A DNA stretch of 47,639 bases, taken from Zygnema cylindricum. Taxonomy: Eukaryota > Streptophyta > Zygnematophyceae > Zygnematales > Zygnemataceae. Under the pieces are notes generated by a model, which was given only the letters and a program-made list of their open reading frames with translations, searched no databases and was not told the DNA's origin. A program made the translations under genes and the position numbers. Each line of letters opens with the position of its first letter. Positions within the stretch are counted from its first letter, which is position 1. This document shows positions 32,493 to 43,500 of the stretch, piece by piece. The stretch is from positions 182,501 through 230,139 of the forward strand of contig JBBHKE010001389.1 in NCBI GenBank assembly GCA_037447655.1, written 5' to 3'.

Positions 32493-32985
32493 ATTAGGAA
32501 TTTGAAAGTTAAAACAAAACAATACATTCTAATTGTTTACTAATGTTAATTTAGGTATTTGAAAAAAAGAATTGTCGGTCGCAAACATGCTTACACTAAT
32601 ATAGGTACATGTAAAAAATACAACAAATCGTACACATATCGTAAATTCACACAGTCGAAACGTGGTTGTTGGACGAATATGCGGGAACGTGATATTTGAC
32701 AACCCGATTTCATCCCCTTTTTAGAGCGCATATTCTCATGCGTCCGCGGTTACTAAAACTCATTCATAATACCTTTTCACTTAACAAGGTACAATTTCGT
32801 ACGGTTTAACACTTACCGTACACCACACTTTAAATAACAATGAACTTTCGTTTTTACGCTAATTGGACAAAAAACCCTAAATGGCATTATGGAAAAAACA
32901 AAATAATTTATGTTATTTAAGAATTTGGAAAAAAAAAAGTGGGACCGAATTAGCTTTCAATATGCTAATAGCGATTGGAGGTGTA
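32493..32985. mobile_element. Family A MITE, copy A9 (left end lost)
   Basis: The right end is TAATAGCGATTGGAGGTGTA. Its interior is the reverse complement of A6 (39366-39928), sharing the TTCTAATTGTTTACTAATG and CGCATATTCTCATGCGTCCG stretches. Confidence 0.75.
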
Positions 32986-32988
32986 CAA

Positions 32989-33191
32989 TACACCTTGAAT
33001 CGTTATTAGACTGTAAAAGTAATTAGAGTAAAGAAAAAATTAGCGTCATTCATTCTAATATAGTGGTAGAAGACGTGGCAAATTATAGTACACCTCCTTA
33101 AATAGTGTAATTTATTCTATTTAATGTATTAATGTCAAAATTTTGGGGTGCCGACATAGAGTACATAAGGCTAATAACAATTCACGGTGTA
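32989..33191. mobile_element. Family A MITE, copy A10 (203 bp)
   Basis: The ends are TACACCTTGAATCGTTATTA and TAATAACAATTCACGGTGTA. The interior matches A1 (AGACGTGGCA, TTGGGGTGCCGA). It is separated from A9 by three bases. Confidence 0.8.
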
Positions 33192-33264
33192 CATTACACC
33201 ATATTAGGGTGAAGTTACATCATACGTTTCTGTAATTGTACGGCAAACTCTACTGACAGGGTCG

Positions 33265-33746
33265 ATTGATACCCTGTTCCCACCGGAACATTTGTAACTT
33301 TTTGCCCATTCTGATGATTATCCCATAACTCATCCGAAAACGGGTCTTGTTCACACCAAAATGTCGGCACGTAACTTCGAATGAAGGTGTTTTGTGACAC
33401 GTCACCCGCTTTGACGTCATTAAACAAAGGCGCGAAAACAAACCTGCAGATTTCTTGTTCGAAAGACGACGACGGTGGTTCAAAGTCTTACAGATTTTTC
33501 GCGCAAAAACAACGAAATAGTTGTTAGAATGTTGTTTTTAGCTACGTCAGCTTTTCGGGTTACCGTTGGTCTATTTCACAGAAATACGACCCAACTTGAA
33601 TATCCCCCAATTTTTTGAGGAAGTTAGTTTGTACAGTTTTCCGAAAATTTTCGAGAACAAAAAAGTCGGTGCTCGGAAATCCGTACGTTATTCGAAAGTC
33701 CGTCTGTTGCAGAAGTTAATTTTTTTTCTGGTGGGAACAGGCTATG
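33265..33746. mobile_element. Insert in the right arm with ends ATANCCTGTTCCCACC
   Basis: The ends are ATACCCTGTTCCCACC and GGTGGGAACAGGCTAT, inverted with one mismatch. The flanks read GGGTCGATTG and GGGTCGATG, so an 8-9-bp duplication is possible; the left arm lacks the insert. No transposase recognised. Confidence 0.55.
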
Positions 33747-34139
33747 GGTCGATGTTCCATCACGTAGAGTCTGTAAGCCACGTGTTCTAAATTGACTGGT
33801 GCCTTGCAAGCTACGATCCGATATTGAATATTTTTGAGATTTTTAGCACCGACAAACTTTGCTTCAAATCTTAACTTGCGTACCATGTACCTGTACGAAG
33901 TAATCATACGACAAAACATTTATACTTTTTGCAGACACTAGTCTGTACGTTAGCTTATTTTTACGGTTTTAGTTTTCGAACATAACAAAAGTCCTTTGAG
34001 AGAAATAGTGTGACGAACAAAAGTTACCGAAACTAGCGTAACGAGGGAATTTTACGAAATTTCGTTTTTATTTTCATTTGTATTTTGGAGACTAAAACTC
34101 TGAGACCTCCATAAGTCCTCAGAATGGACAGCTTCCAAG

Positions 34140-35110
34140 AAGCCTCTAGGATAACCCTGACCCCTTTGTGTTTCAGCAAGAACAAATGCCACCCTGGCAG
34201 ACAAAAACTCTGACCACTTTCACCCCTGTGAAGGCAAGACTCCCCTGAGTCGATAGGAAAAAGAATCTCTAAATTTGCTCCCCTGGGCAGTACATTATGG
34301 AGGGTCAAAGTTTACCTTTTTCTACCGAAGCTCTCTGGGAGAGAGGGTCCTATCTGCCAATTTTTCTAAGTCCTCTCTCTCTCACAGACTCTATTTACTG
34401 ACGTACGGAGCCAATCATATTACACTTTCGTACACAAAAGTACAGCTGCCGGTGTACTTCTTGTACGGATATTGTACGACGTGGCCTAAAAGTCGACACA
34501 TGTCATATCCGAATTCGGTCCCGTAATTCTCGGAGATGCCGCGATCCAACGCAATTTCGCCACTTGTCATCCAATGTGGCGATGACCACAAACCGCCGAG
34601 ATTTTCTTCCGCGATCTCGGCTTTCTTCCCGGCCGTCCGATTGAATGCAGATTTCAGTCAGAGCCGTCATAAATACTTGCGCGGTATTTGTTTCGTTTAA
34701 AGAATCAAATGCGCGATACTTGTTTCTTATCCGTACCGTAATCCGTACTTCTACATAACTGACTCTATGTATTCCGTAAGCAGTTCCCGTTAAATGAAAT
34801 ATCCTACGTGGTAATGTTTAGATAAATTTCAAACCCTATAATATATATCGTAACTTATAGAATTAACGGTTAAGGCTACCGGCTACTGGTCAGACTATCG
34901 GCAGGTACCACGATCAAATCCTTGTTGCATCACTAATTCTTTTAGTAAATAAACTACCATTCAATATATATACTAATCTATTTCCCGTAAACCTCTGGAT
35001 AGCCTAGGTAGCTATGGCTCTAGCTTCCTCTCCAACTTCTCAGTGACTGCGACAAGTGTGGGAGTTGGAGAGAGAAGTTAGAGATCGACTGCCTCGGCTT
35101 CTTTCTGTAT
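34140..35110 (+). repeat. Family E composite repeat, inverted third copy
   Basis: Contains the same blocks as 17290-19640 in reverse order: the CTGGCAGACAAAAACTCTGA unit, the GTCGACACATGTCATATCCG block, then the tRNA-like segment at about 34866-34920 (AACGGTTAAGGC A-box; GATCAAATCC B-box, which fits the GWTCRANNC consensus), then the TCAGTGACTGCGACAAGTGT tail. Confidence 0.5.
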
Positions 35111-35151
35111 TTCTATTTAGACCTAAAAAATACTTAAAAAAGGACCATCAA

Positions 35152-35370
35152 TTTCTACAGAGACCACGTGTCATGTGCAAATCTTAAGATTTTCGTTGGT
35201 TTTCCTTCATGACACGTAACTTAATCGTCCAACGTGTCACCATTTTTTTTTGTCTCCCAACCCACCTCCTCGAGGTGGGCTGACAGTTACAAAAAAATAT
35301 GAAGCAAACTCCTCGCAGATGAACATCCAACAGCCACTATTACCTCCAAGACCTTCGGAGAGTATCGGCA
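35152..35370. repeat. Family G repeat with conserved hairpin, copy 2 (inverted)
   Basis: Inverse of 31872-32075. Its hairpin is CAACCCACCTCCTCGAGGTG with GGCTG following on the plus strand. The stem is kept although the bases differ between copies. A family B end (CTGATGGAACGTCACCCTT) follows at 35469-35487. Confidence 0.6.
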
Positions 35371-35972
35371 AGATTCTGTGTAATGTTGTTTTTCGCATTA
35401 AAACAAAATAGGCGGTAGGATTTGGTACGGAGGGCCGCGGATTTCTGTAAACTACGCCACTTTTCGCCTGATGGAACGTCACCCTTAATGTTCGTGTTTT
35501 TGTAAACGCGCTACGTGGAGTATCGCGATACAATATGAATTTCAAAATTAACGGTAGGCGGCGGCAAAAGCAGAAAAGTCAAGATTCAAATGTGCTTTTG
35601 GTCCGTGTGGATAATCTCATGTCAACACGTGGCATGATGGTAGAGGCTGTAGTTTGTACGGTTGTAGACGTGACATGCTCCAGTAGTCCACTTCGCGAAC
35701 GGATCATTTACGGTTAGGTTCATTGGTACCATCCACACCGACAATACGCTCAATCTTAAAAATTTGTATTTTTTTTAGCCACAGTGCGTACGAACATCGA
35801 CAAGTTGAAATTTACGCCCCTTACAGTTGTCGTATTTGGCACACAAACCATCGACATGTGTAGGATTATAACTATAAGGTAGCATAGTCGGACCGATCAC
35901 GAATTCTTTAGTACGATTCGGAAAAGTTTGAGCTGTTCGAGTCACTGTATTGTACAGGACTGTACGGTATTG

Positions 35973-37423
35973 TACACCGCGAATTGTAATTAGAGTAATG
36001 AAAAAATTAGAGTACAAAAACTAAAAAAATAAATTAGAGTAATTAACTCTAATTTATGTGATAGAGCGTTTTTCACTAAGCAGTTTACTCTAATTTATTT
36101 AAGTACTCTAAGGGCGTGTTCCCATGTGTTCAAGGGTTTTTTCCGTCGTTTTCACAGATTATGGGACTTCCAACGAGAAAATATTACGCCGTACGAAAAA
36201 TGGGCAAAAACACAAGTACATTTTGTGTCATCTTCTAACTTGAAAGGTACGGCAACTTGGCTTTATCATCATCGCGACCCACTTCTTGCTCATCTTCACA
36301 CTTGTATTGGAATCAAATCGCAATCTAATTTTAACCTAAATAACACCCTATCGACGAATAGAAAGCAGGTGTTGCACTCGTGAAACGTCTTCGAAATTTT
36401 TTTGAACGAGGGAGAGTACACGATATTTTTTTCCACGCTCGTATGTACGTACGAAAATGACAAGAATGTACGAAAAAAAAATCGTTGGGGTCTCGGACCT
36501 CCACTTTCATTCATGGTCCTTTGCAAATATTTACAACGTCCTTCTCTTTCCCCATCTTTTTCATTCGACCGCTCCATTTCCCTCATCTCTAAATAAAATG
36601 AAGCAATAATACTATCAAATAAAAGATATAATTTTTTCTTTTTTTTATATTTTTTGTCTCATTTTGATGGCATATCGAATGATAAATGGTAAGAAAAAGA
36701 AATCGGGAAGCCATGACGGAAATTTTACGTGTTGATGACGTCACAAGGTAGCATGACTTCGCAATGTCACAAAACCCTAAACATCTACAATGTCACAAAA
36801 AACTCGACGTCTACGACCGTCGCCGTTATTGTAGACGTCACTAATTTTATGAAGTTTCGTAGTCGTCTACATTTTGTTGTGTACTATTATAGGATGTCGC
36901 ATATTTTGTAGACGTCTACACCTATCACATATTTGAAATAATGAGAGCGCAGGTAATGATTGACATATGAACACTTTGAAAAGTACACCGTAAAATCTGC
37001 GTTAAAATCCAAAGTAACGTTTCAAAGTTTCAGTTACATAGGAACACGCCCTAATTTAGCACACTAATATCCTCTACTGTAAATTATGTATTTGTACAAA
37101 ATCTGACAAAACGTACAGTTTATCGTCACTGTGACGTTTGCACTACGCGGTTTGTTAAAACGCAGTTACATGATAACGGCCTGTATTAAATCATTATTTG
37201 TACGTTTTTACTTAATAAAGTACAATTTTGCACGATCTGACACCGTCCATACTCCACACTATTTAAAACGAACCTATAATAGAATTAAAAACGCTAATTA
37301 AACTTTACCTTAAATAGAATAATGAATAAATTAGAATCGTTTACTCTATTTGTATATGTGGTAGAGTCGAAATTTCGAGCGACCGAATTAGAGTAATTTA
37401 CTATAATTAAGATTCGCGGCGTA
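35973..37423. mobile_element. Family A MITE, copy A17, carrying a nested Harbinger-like element
   Basis: The ends are TACACCGCGAATTGTAATTA and TAATTAAGATTCGCGGCGTA. Removing 36112-37052 and one TAA leaves about 507 bp, close to A15 (493 bp), which it resembles. Confidence 0.75.
36112..37052. mobile_element. PIF/Harbinger-like element, 941 bp, nested in A17
   Basis: The inverted ends are GGGCGTGTTCCCATGTG and ACATAGGAACACGCCC, flanked on both sides by TAA, the duplication typical of PIF/Harbinger. The interior has an 85-codon frame (36126-36383) I do not recognise, and several GTAGACGTC/GACGTCTAC words at 36728-36920. It is too short for a full transposase, so non-autonomous. Confidence 0.75.
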
Positions 37424-38405
37424 GTTTCGAACTGTTTTCGTAGCATACAAGTATTGTACGATCAATACTGTACAGACTAGGCTTCTTACGAGTTGGCCTA
37501 GTTGGTGAGAGCGGTGAGAGTCGTATTTTACACCCAAAAAAGGCGTTACTCTCACCATTCGGAAGATACCGCACGGGTATCTTACATTTTAACTTATGGT
37601 TTTTGAGTGGTTGTGTTTTTTTTTTCAATAAAAAAAAGCACGAATGAGAAAAAAATCCTGAACATATTTATGCACACGACGTCCGCGCGGCGCGGCGCGT
37701 CGTTAAATGGAAAGAAAAGGGGGCGACGTGGACGCGTGCACCGCATCCTCTAACCGCTCTCACCGTTTGTCTGTAGCGCAAAAATAGCTCGGTTCAGTGC
37801 TCTGCCTCCCCGAATCAAAACTGAGCGAACCGGCCAATAGCCATTGGCGATCGCGATACGTCCACGCAACATGGAACGATGAACCACTCAGCATTATGTG
37901 ACGTCACTGTTGCTCGATGATGGCATCGTTGGAACTTTTTATCGTTGTACCTTTTGTCCAACTCATTTTTTTTGTACTACGACTGCTATACCACGCATCG
38001 TTGATAGCGTTGATTACACAAATTCGGTCGCGACTTTTTCTGGCTAAAAATCATAAAACATTACTTAGTAGAGTGGACAAAAATCTGCCACGTCTCCTTG
38101 CACTAAACTAATATCATTAGTTATAATTTCGCATTAACAGTAATAAATCGTTAACGCTAATAGCAGTGAGCGGTGTTCTATACCACAACATTGTAGAATA
38201 GTGCAATATTTTTTAATGGAAGCTATTTTCGCCTAACTGTACCATATGTAAGATGCCATACAAATTTTTTGAGTGCCACGTACTAAAAAGTCTAGGGAGG
38301 GGTGAAATTCAACGCCGAACAATAAAATTTGTCGGTGTTTATGTGCAGACATACGACACATCGCTTAAAAGACAAAACGTCCAGATTCACAATTGTAAAA
38401 GTATG
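37424..38405. other. Unassigned DNA with a family A right-end fragment
   Basis: It contains GGTGAGAGCGGTGAGAGTCG (about 37504) and its partial inverse CCGCTCTCACCG (about 37755), a very GC-rich spot (GCGCGGCGCGGCGCGTCG, 37683-37700), and a family A-like end at about 38150-38176. No gene recognised. Confidence 0.3.
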
Positions 38406-39170
38406 AGGGTAACCTTCCATCAGGCGAAAAGTGGGGTTGTTTACTGAAGAAAGTACCTTTCCGTACTAAGCCGTATTTTTTTTTTTTTAACAAAAGATGT
38501 TTGCCATAAATTCGTTAAGATTCTCTAGACTTTTTGGCAAAAACTTCCACCGTCCGATTTTGAATTTTCGACGCAAACCCCCTTTGTATCCGACACCTGG
38601 CAAGTCTCCTCCGACTATACTCAGGAGGACACTTTGCCCTTACTGGACGCGCGTTTTGGTCCACTTGTAAAAGTCAAATTCGATCCACGACGGACGTGAA
38701 GTTTTAAACTTACATGTGGCAAATGGCGTGTACCTTTTGACATCAAAGCCACCTTTCTCGACGATGAAATCGTGGTTGTAGGACATCTTGTCACGCCTCC
38801 GCTGGTACAACGATAATACATGAACGTACAAATGGTACATTCGTAGACATTTGTACAAATTCTCATTTTGCAACGGTTTTCGTGGCTGTTAGTACAACGA
38901 CAAATATAAGAACGTTCTGATTGTACATTAGCGTGACACTACTAGATATTTTAATCGGCGCCCCCCCGTACAAATACGCAGTTGAGATTTGGTACTTTTC
39001 AAAAAATTTATTTTTCCCTACCGACTCAACAGGATCCTACATGGTACGAATTCCAATCCAACACGTAAGCAATTTTTGCCTCGCTAACACGATCTTATGG
39101 AAAGGTGTTACAAATATTACTGCCAGTAAACGTGACCGATTATTGGGAACGCGTGATGGAAGGTTACCCT
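38406..39170. mobile_element. Family B element B4 (765 bp)
   Basis: The ends are AGGGTAACCTTCCATCAGGC and its near-inverse GATGGAAGGTTACCCT; subterminal TTTACTGA and CCAGTAAACG words are present. No transposase motif seen. Confidence 0.7.
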
Positions 39171-39365
39171 AAGTGTACATGAGATATTTTCGAAGCTTTT
39201 CGATATCGATGCCACGCAATTGGTGAATGCTGACCCTAGATTTGTGGTTTTGAAAGGTCTCATGCTCGAACGTGGCATGACTGAAGGTTATCACGCGTAC
39301 AGATTCCACGTGGCATGCTATTGTGGGATGTCGCCCTTCAAACATTTAACGTATATATTCGTCAC

Positions 39366-39928
39366 TACACCGCCAATCGCTATTAGCGATTGAACGCTAA
39401 TTCGGTCTCGCTTTTTTTTTTCCAAATTCTTTTATAACATAAATTATTATGTTTTTTCTTTTACGCCGTTTAGGGTTTTTTTTCCAATTAGCGTAAAAAC
39501 TAAAGTACGTTGTCATTTAAACAGTGTGGTGTACAGTAAGTGTCAAACCGTACAAAATTGTACTAGTTTAAGTGAAAAAAAATAATTAATGAGTTTTAGA
39601 AACCGTGGACGCATGAGAATATGCGCTCCAAAAAGGGGATGAAATCGGGTTGTCAAATATCACGTTCGCAGATACTCGTCCAACAACCACGTTTCGACTG
39701 TGTAAACGTATGATTTGTGTAAATTTGTCAGATTTTGTACAAGTACCTACATTAGTTTAAGCATGTTTGCGACCGATATTTTTTTTTTTCAAAGACCCAA
39801 ATTACCATTAGTAAACAATTAGAATGTATATTTTTTTTGAAAATTTTCAGATTCCTAATTAGCGTATATCACTATAATTATTCCTATACGCTAAAGAAAC
39901 ATGTGCGCTAACAACGATTGGCGGTGTA
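39366..39928. mobile_element. Family A MITE, copy A6 (563 bp)
   Basis: The ends are TACACCGCCAATCGCTATTA and AACAACGATTGGCGGTGTA. The interior contains GTGTGGTGTACAGT and GGACGCATGAGAATATGCGC, shared with A7, A8 and A9. Confidence 0.85.
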
Positions 39929-39943
39929 CTGTACAGTTTTTTT

Positions 39944-41470
39944 TAGTGTTGTGTAACGGTAAAAAACTTATCGAGATAATACCGATACCGATAGTTTTTG
40001 GTTATCGAACTGTCAGAGGTTCCGATATATTGGTCCGAGACCAACAAATTTCATATCGGCGATATCTTAAAAATATATATAGTACGCATACTATAGTACT
40101 TTATAATATGGTGTATTACATTATCTACATTATATAGCGTGACATGCCACGTATACCAATCTGTTCCGTATCTATTTAACTGAAAATGATTACAAACAGT
40201 GTATCACGTTAATGTAGACAAATTTAAAACAATAATTTATAGTTCTAAAAGTGTATTACTGTACCGAAACGAAAGATTGAAAATACATTGTAAAATTTGA
40301 GAATCAATCTTTTTCGAAAAAAACACCCACAAACCAACAAAGTAGTATGAACACATCAGTCACTCTGCCGCCATTTACAGCCACAATATTTTTAAAAGTT
40401 TGCAGCACTTATTTGAGGAAATACTAGTCTTTTATAAAATAGTAAAAAACTAAAATTATATATTTATTCATTCTGATGGATTATCAGGAAACTGTAGGAG
40501 GTTTTAATTATCAGATTTTGAATATGGTGGTTTGGAAATTGAAAACATTGATAATTTAAAAATTGAATTTTGAGAATTTTGACATTGCAGATTTTTGGAG
40601 ATTGAGAATTGGTTAGTTAAGAATCTTATAATTTTTAGAATGTGAAATCGGTTATTTGGCAAGATACGAAGCATTGAGAATTTGAGAATTGAATCTTGAA
40701 GGTTTTGACTTTTGACATTGAAGATTTTGGAGATAAAGAATTGGTAAGCTAGGAATTTTACAATTTTCAAAATGTGAAATTGGTGATTTGGTAAGATGTG
40801 AAAAATTCAGAATTTGGGAATTCAATTTTTAACATTATAACATTTAATTGAATATGTATGTTGTTGAATTGAACATCAAAGACTTTTATGTTAATGCCTC
40901 TAAGTTGGACTAGAAATATGACTAAGAAATATCAAATAGTTCATAAATATCGTCATATACTGCCATGTAATGTATACGGAATGTGCGACAATAGCTCATA
41001 ATCGTCCAAAATTGAACTTATGCATTTATTTTGCCCAACCTTATTTCAGATCATTTGTAAAATGGATTGAAAAGGCATTAAATTAAAAAGCAATTGTTAA
41101 AAGAACATTCAAGAAAGGTAGGGGAGCTTAGAACCCAACTAAAACCTCCTTAAATTAGAAATAATAAAGGAAAAATTGCTATTTTTTACCGAAATCGGAG
41201 GAAAGTGGGCTCCCCTTCGTGTCCGAGGAATAATACGTATATTTGAGTGTACTGACCGTACATTTATCTGTACGGATGTACTGACCATTATACACTTATC
41301 GCCGATTGTTATTGATATCGGTGATATCGCCGATAATAATCGATAAATATTTTTTATCTATCGGCGATAACACAGATAACGATATATTGTACCAACATAT
41401 CGATTATCGGGTACCCAAAAAAAGTTCCATATCGGTTATCGACAAATCCTTAACAATACACAACACTAGT
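39944..41470. mobile_element. Family D (hAT-like) element D2, 1.53 kb
   Basis: The inverted ends are TAGTGTTGTGTAAC and AATACACAACACTA; the flanks GTTTTTTT and GTTTTTAG share their first six bases. The interior has TATCG-rich subterminal DNA at both sides and a minisatellite of about 130-bp units at 40550-40830 (GAATTGGTTAGTTAAGAATC, then GAATTGGTAAGCTAGGAATT). No transposase frame inside. Confidence 0.65.
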
Positions 41471-41892
41471 TTTTAGGGTATATTTTCCGTATAATTTCGT
41501 ACTTTTCTCTGTATTCTCCGTATTTTTTAGGATTTTTTGGGGTTTAAGTGGACACTTTCCGTGTGGATTGGTACATTTATTGTACGTTTTAGGATTTTAA
41601 GATTTTATCACGTTTTAAAGGTACACTTCCGTATACTGTAGGACATTTTTATTTTTTGAAACCATAGTTGTTCAAAACGCATTTTACACATGAAACAAAC
41701 GCGCGAATAATACGTGGAAATTGGAGAGATTGATTTGAAAAATCGTTAATGAGATTATCTCCGTACAATTCCGTATATGTAGAAAATTTTGAATTCAACA
41801 TGTACCATAGTTTGTGCGTTTTGCGATTAATTAGCGATAACAAATTTTAATATTTTTACTAATTATCACACTCCATGTGTGTATCACAACAT

Positions 41893-42814
41893 CTACATGA
41901 ATTGGTTACAAACAACGCTCTCCAATGATATTGTGACTATTTGTCGAGCCAGATTTACCTTTGGAGCATAATTTAATTTAGTAGCAAACTTAGTCTCTCC
42001 AGGTTTCAAAAACTGAAGTTGTGAAATATTATCGAACATGGCTACACTCATGCTACAACTAGTGATGAATTTCAAAAAAAATAAAATTTCTCTGACAAGT
42101 TTAGAGATAAATGTCAACCCACTCCAATCTTCCAACATGAAGTCTAGTATATGTGCAACGCATGGCGTCCACGTGATAGAAGGGTGTTTTGCCACTAGCA
42201 AGAAGGCTGCAGCTTGTTCACTGGGGCAAAATCGGTAACAATCTACACCATGTTTTCCACCCCTACCGCAAGAACTCCCTTTTCCAACACCATTCTTTTT
42301 CACCTTGGAACATGTGTCATTTAAAAGTCTAATCGACAATCCATTGGCGTAGAAAGCCGTTCTTAGGTTAAATCTACCACCTTATTGTTTTGCTTGCTAA
42401 ATGCATTTTGTATTCTGGTCTGAACAACTCTTACTTTTTGTCCTCAAAATTGATGGAAAACTGACTGTCAGTTCATCGAAGTCACGGATTGAAGTCACGG
42501 ATTACACGTTTCTGGGAGGAATTAACCGAATTTCCTTTTTCAACCGCAATAAACTCCTCCTTCACCTTGGCTGGACACATTATGTAAGCTCTAATCCCTC
42601 CACTCTTGACATTTCCAATGAGATGATTTATGATCCTACTTGCTTGGGCGTTATATTCAAAATTATTGTAAATATAGACACATAATCGGTTGGCTATTAG
42701 AATCTCAACGTGTGGAGGCTTCACGTGTTCCCACTCCTCTCCTCGAATTCTATGTGTGGCTGCTTCTTTCGAGGTTTGTAACTTATTCGACAACGGCTTC
42801 AACGTCAGTTTCAT
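41893..42814 (-). pseudogene. Decayed hAT-family (DUF659/BED type) transposase
   Basis: Two minus-strand frames carry parts of one protein. The 5' part (42814-42482) has a degraded BED-finger region, ASRIINHLIGNVKSGGIRAY with MCPAKVKEEF after it; the finger's cysteines are partly lost. The 3' part (42339-41893) has the hAT signature ITWTPCVAHILDFMLEDW and LKPGETKFATKLN, as in DUF659-type plant transposases. The two frames are broken by stops and a short direct repeat at 42477-42505, and the dimerisation tail is absent. It lies between elements D2 and D3. Confidence 0.7.
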
Positions 42815-42990
42815 TGTCTACTGCAGTGGCGTAGTTATGGCGTCTTCTATCAAGATTTGCTTTGAAGTTTTCATGGCGGTTTCTTTTCAAAAATTTGACG
42901 AAGACATTCGTACACATTTCAAACTTACCGCTCGCAAATAGTGTGACGCTGCAACGTCTCTTTTCAAAATTATTCGTACATGATAAAATG

Positions 42991-43500
42991 CAATACATTA
43001 TCCGTGAAATTTTTGTTCAATTTACTGGATAGAAAGTACTAATACATGCAACGTATATTTTTGTCAAATTTCGTACATTTTTCCCGAAAATATTTGTACA
43101 GTTACTATTAAATACCGTACGACTTTTGTAAACTGTCCGTTTAATTTACCGGACAAAAAGTTCATCTCGTTTTTTTGCGATTTTTTTCAAAACTCACAAA
43201 TAATCCGTAAAAATCAGAAAAAATGAAAAAATCGGGCGATTTGAACAACTATTTACGAAACTACGAATACTAAAAGTATGAAAACGACGAATAGTGCGTA
43301 TTTTTCGTTAAAACCTTGAAATACGTACGAACTAGACAACTATGAAAAACATAGATGTCCAATGAGCATAAAACGCACGGAGTAAACTAACGATTACTAC
43401 GTACAATGCGTATAAAACAATTTAAAATTTTATAAAATTCGTTGTAAAATTGTACTTTTTGTTGACCTTTAAATTTCATTTTTTTTTAAATATTCAATAA
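42991..43500. other. Unassigned AT-rich DNA
   Basis: No recognisable features; several GTACGA/CGTACA words. Confidence 0.3.

Larger units (their letters stand above)
32082..34087. repeat. Large inverted repeat with family B termini facing inward
   Basis: The left arm (32082-32491) and right arm (33206-34087) are inverse copies, about 80% alike by eye. The right arm carries an extra insert (about 33265-33746). The family B ends lie at the inner sides: CTTCACCCT at 32491 and AGGGTGAAG at 33206. Two family A MITEs sit between the arms. Confidence 0.65.

Noticed and set aside
34840-34930. Functional tRNA gene
   Set aside because: A- and B-box-like words are present, but no acceptor stem or anticodon arm can be drawn; treated as a tRNA-like part of a repeat.
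37917-38111. 64-codon hydrophobic plus-strand frame
   Set aside because: Short, leucine/phenylalanine-rich through T-rich composition, and next to repeat fragments.
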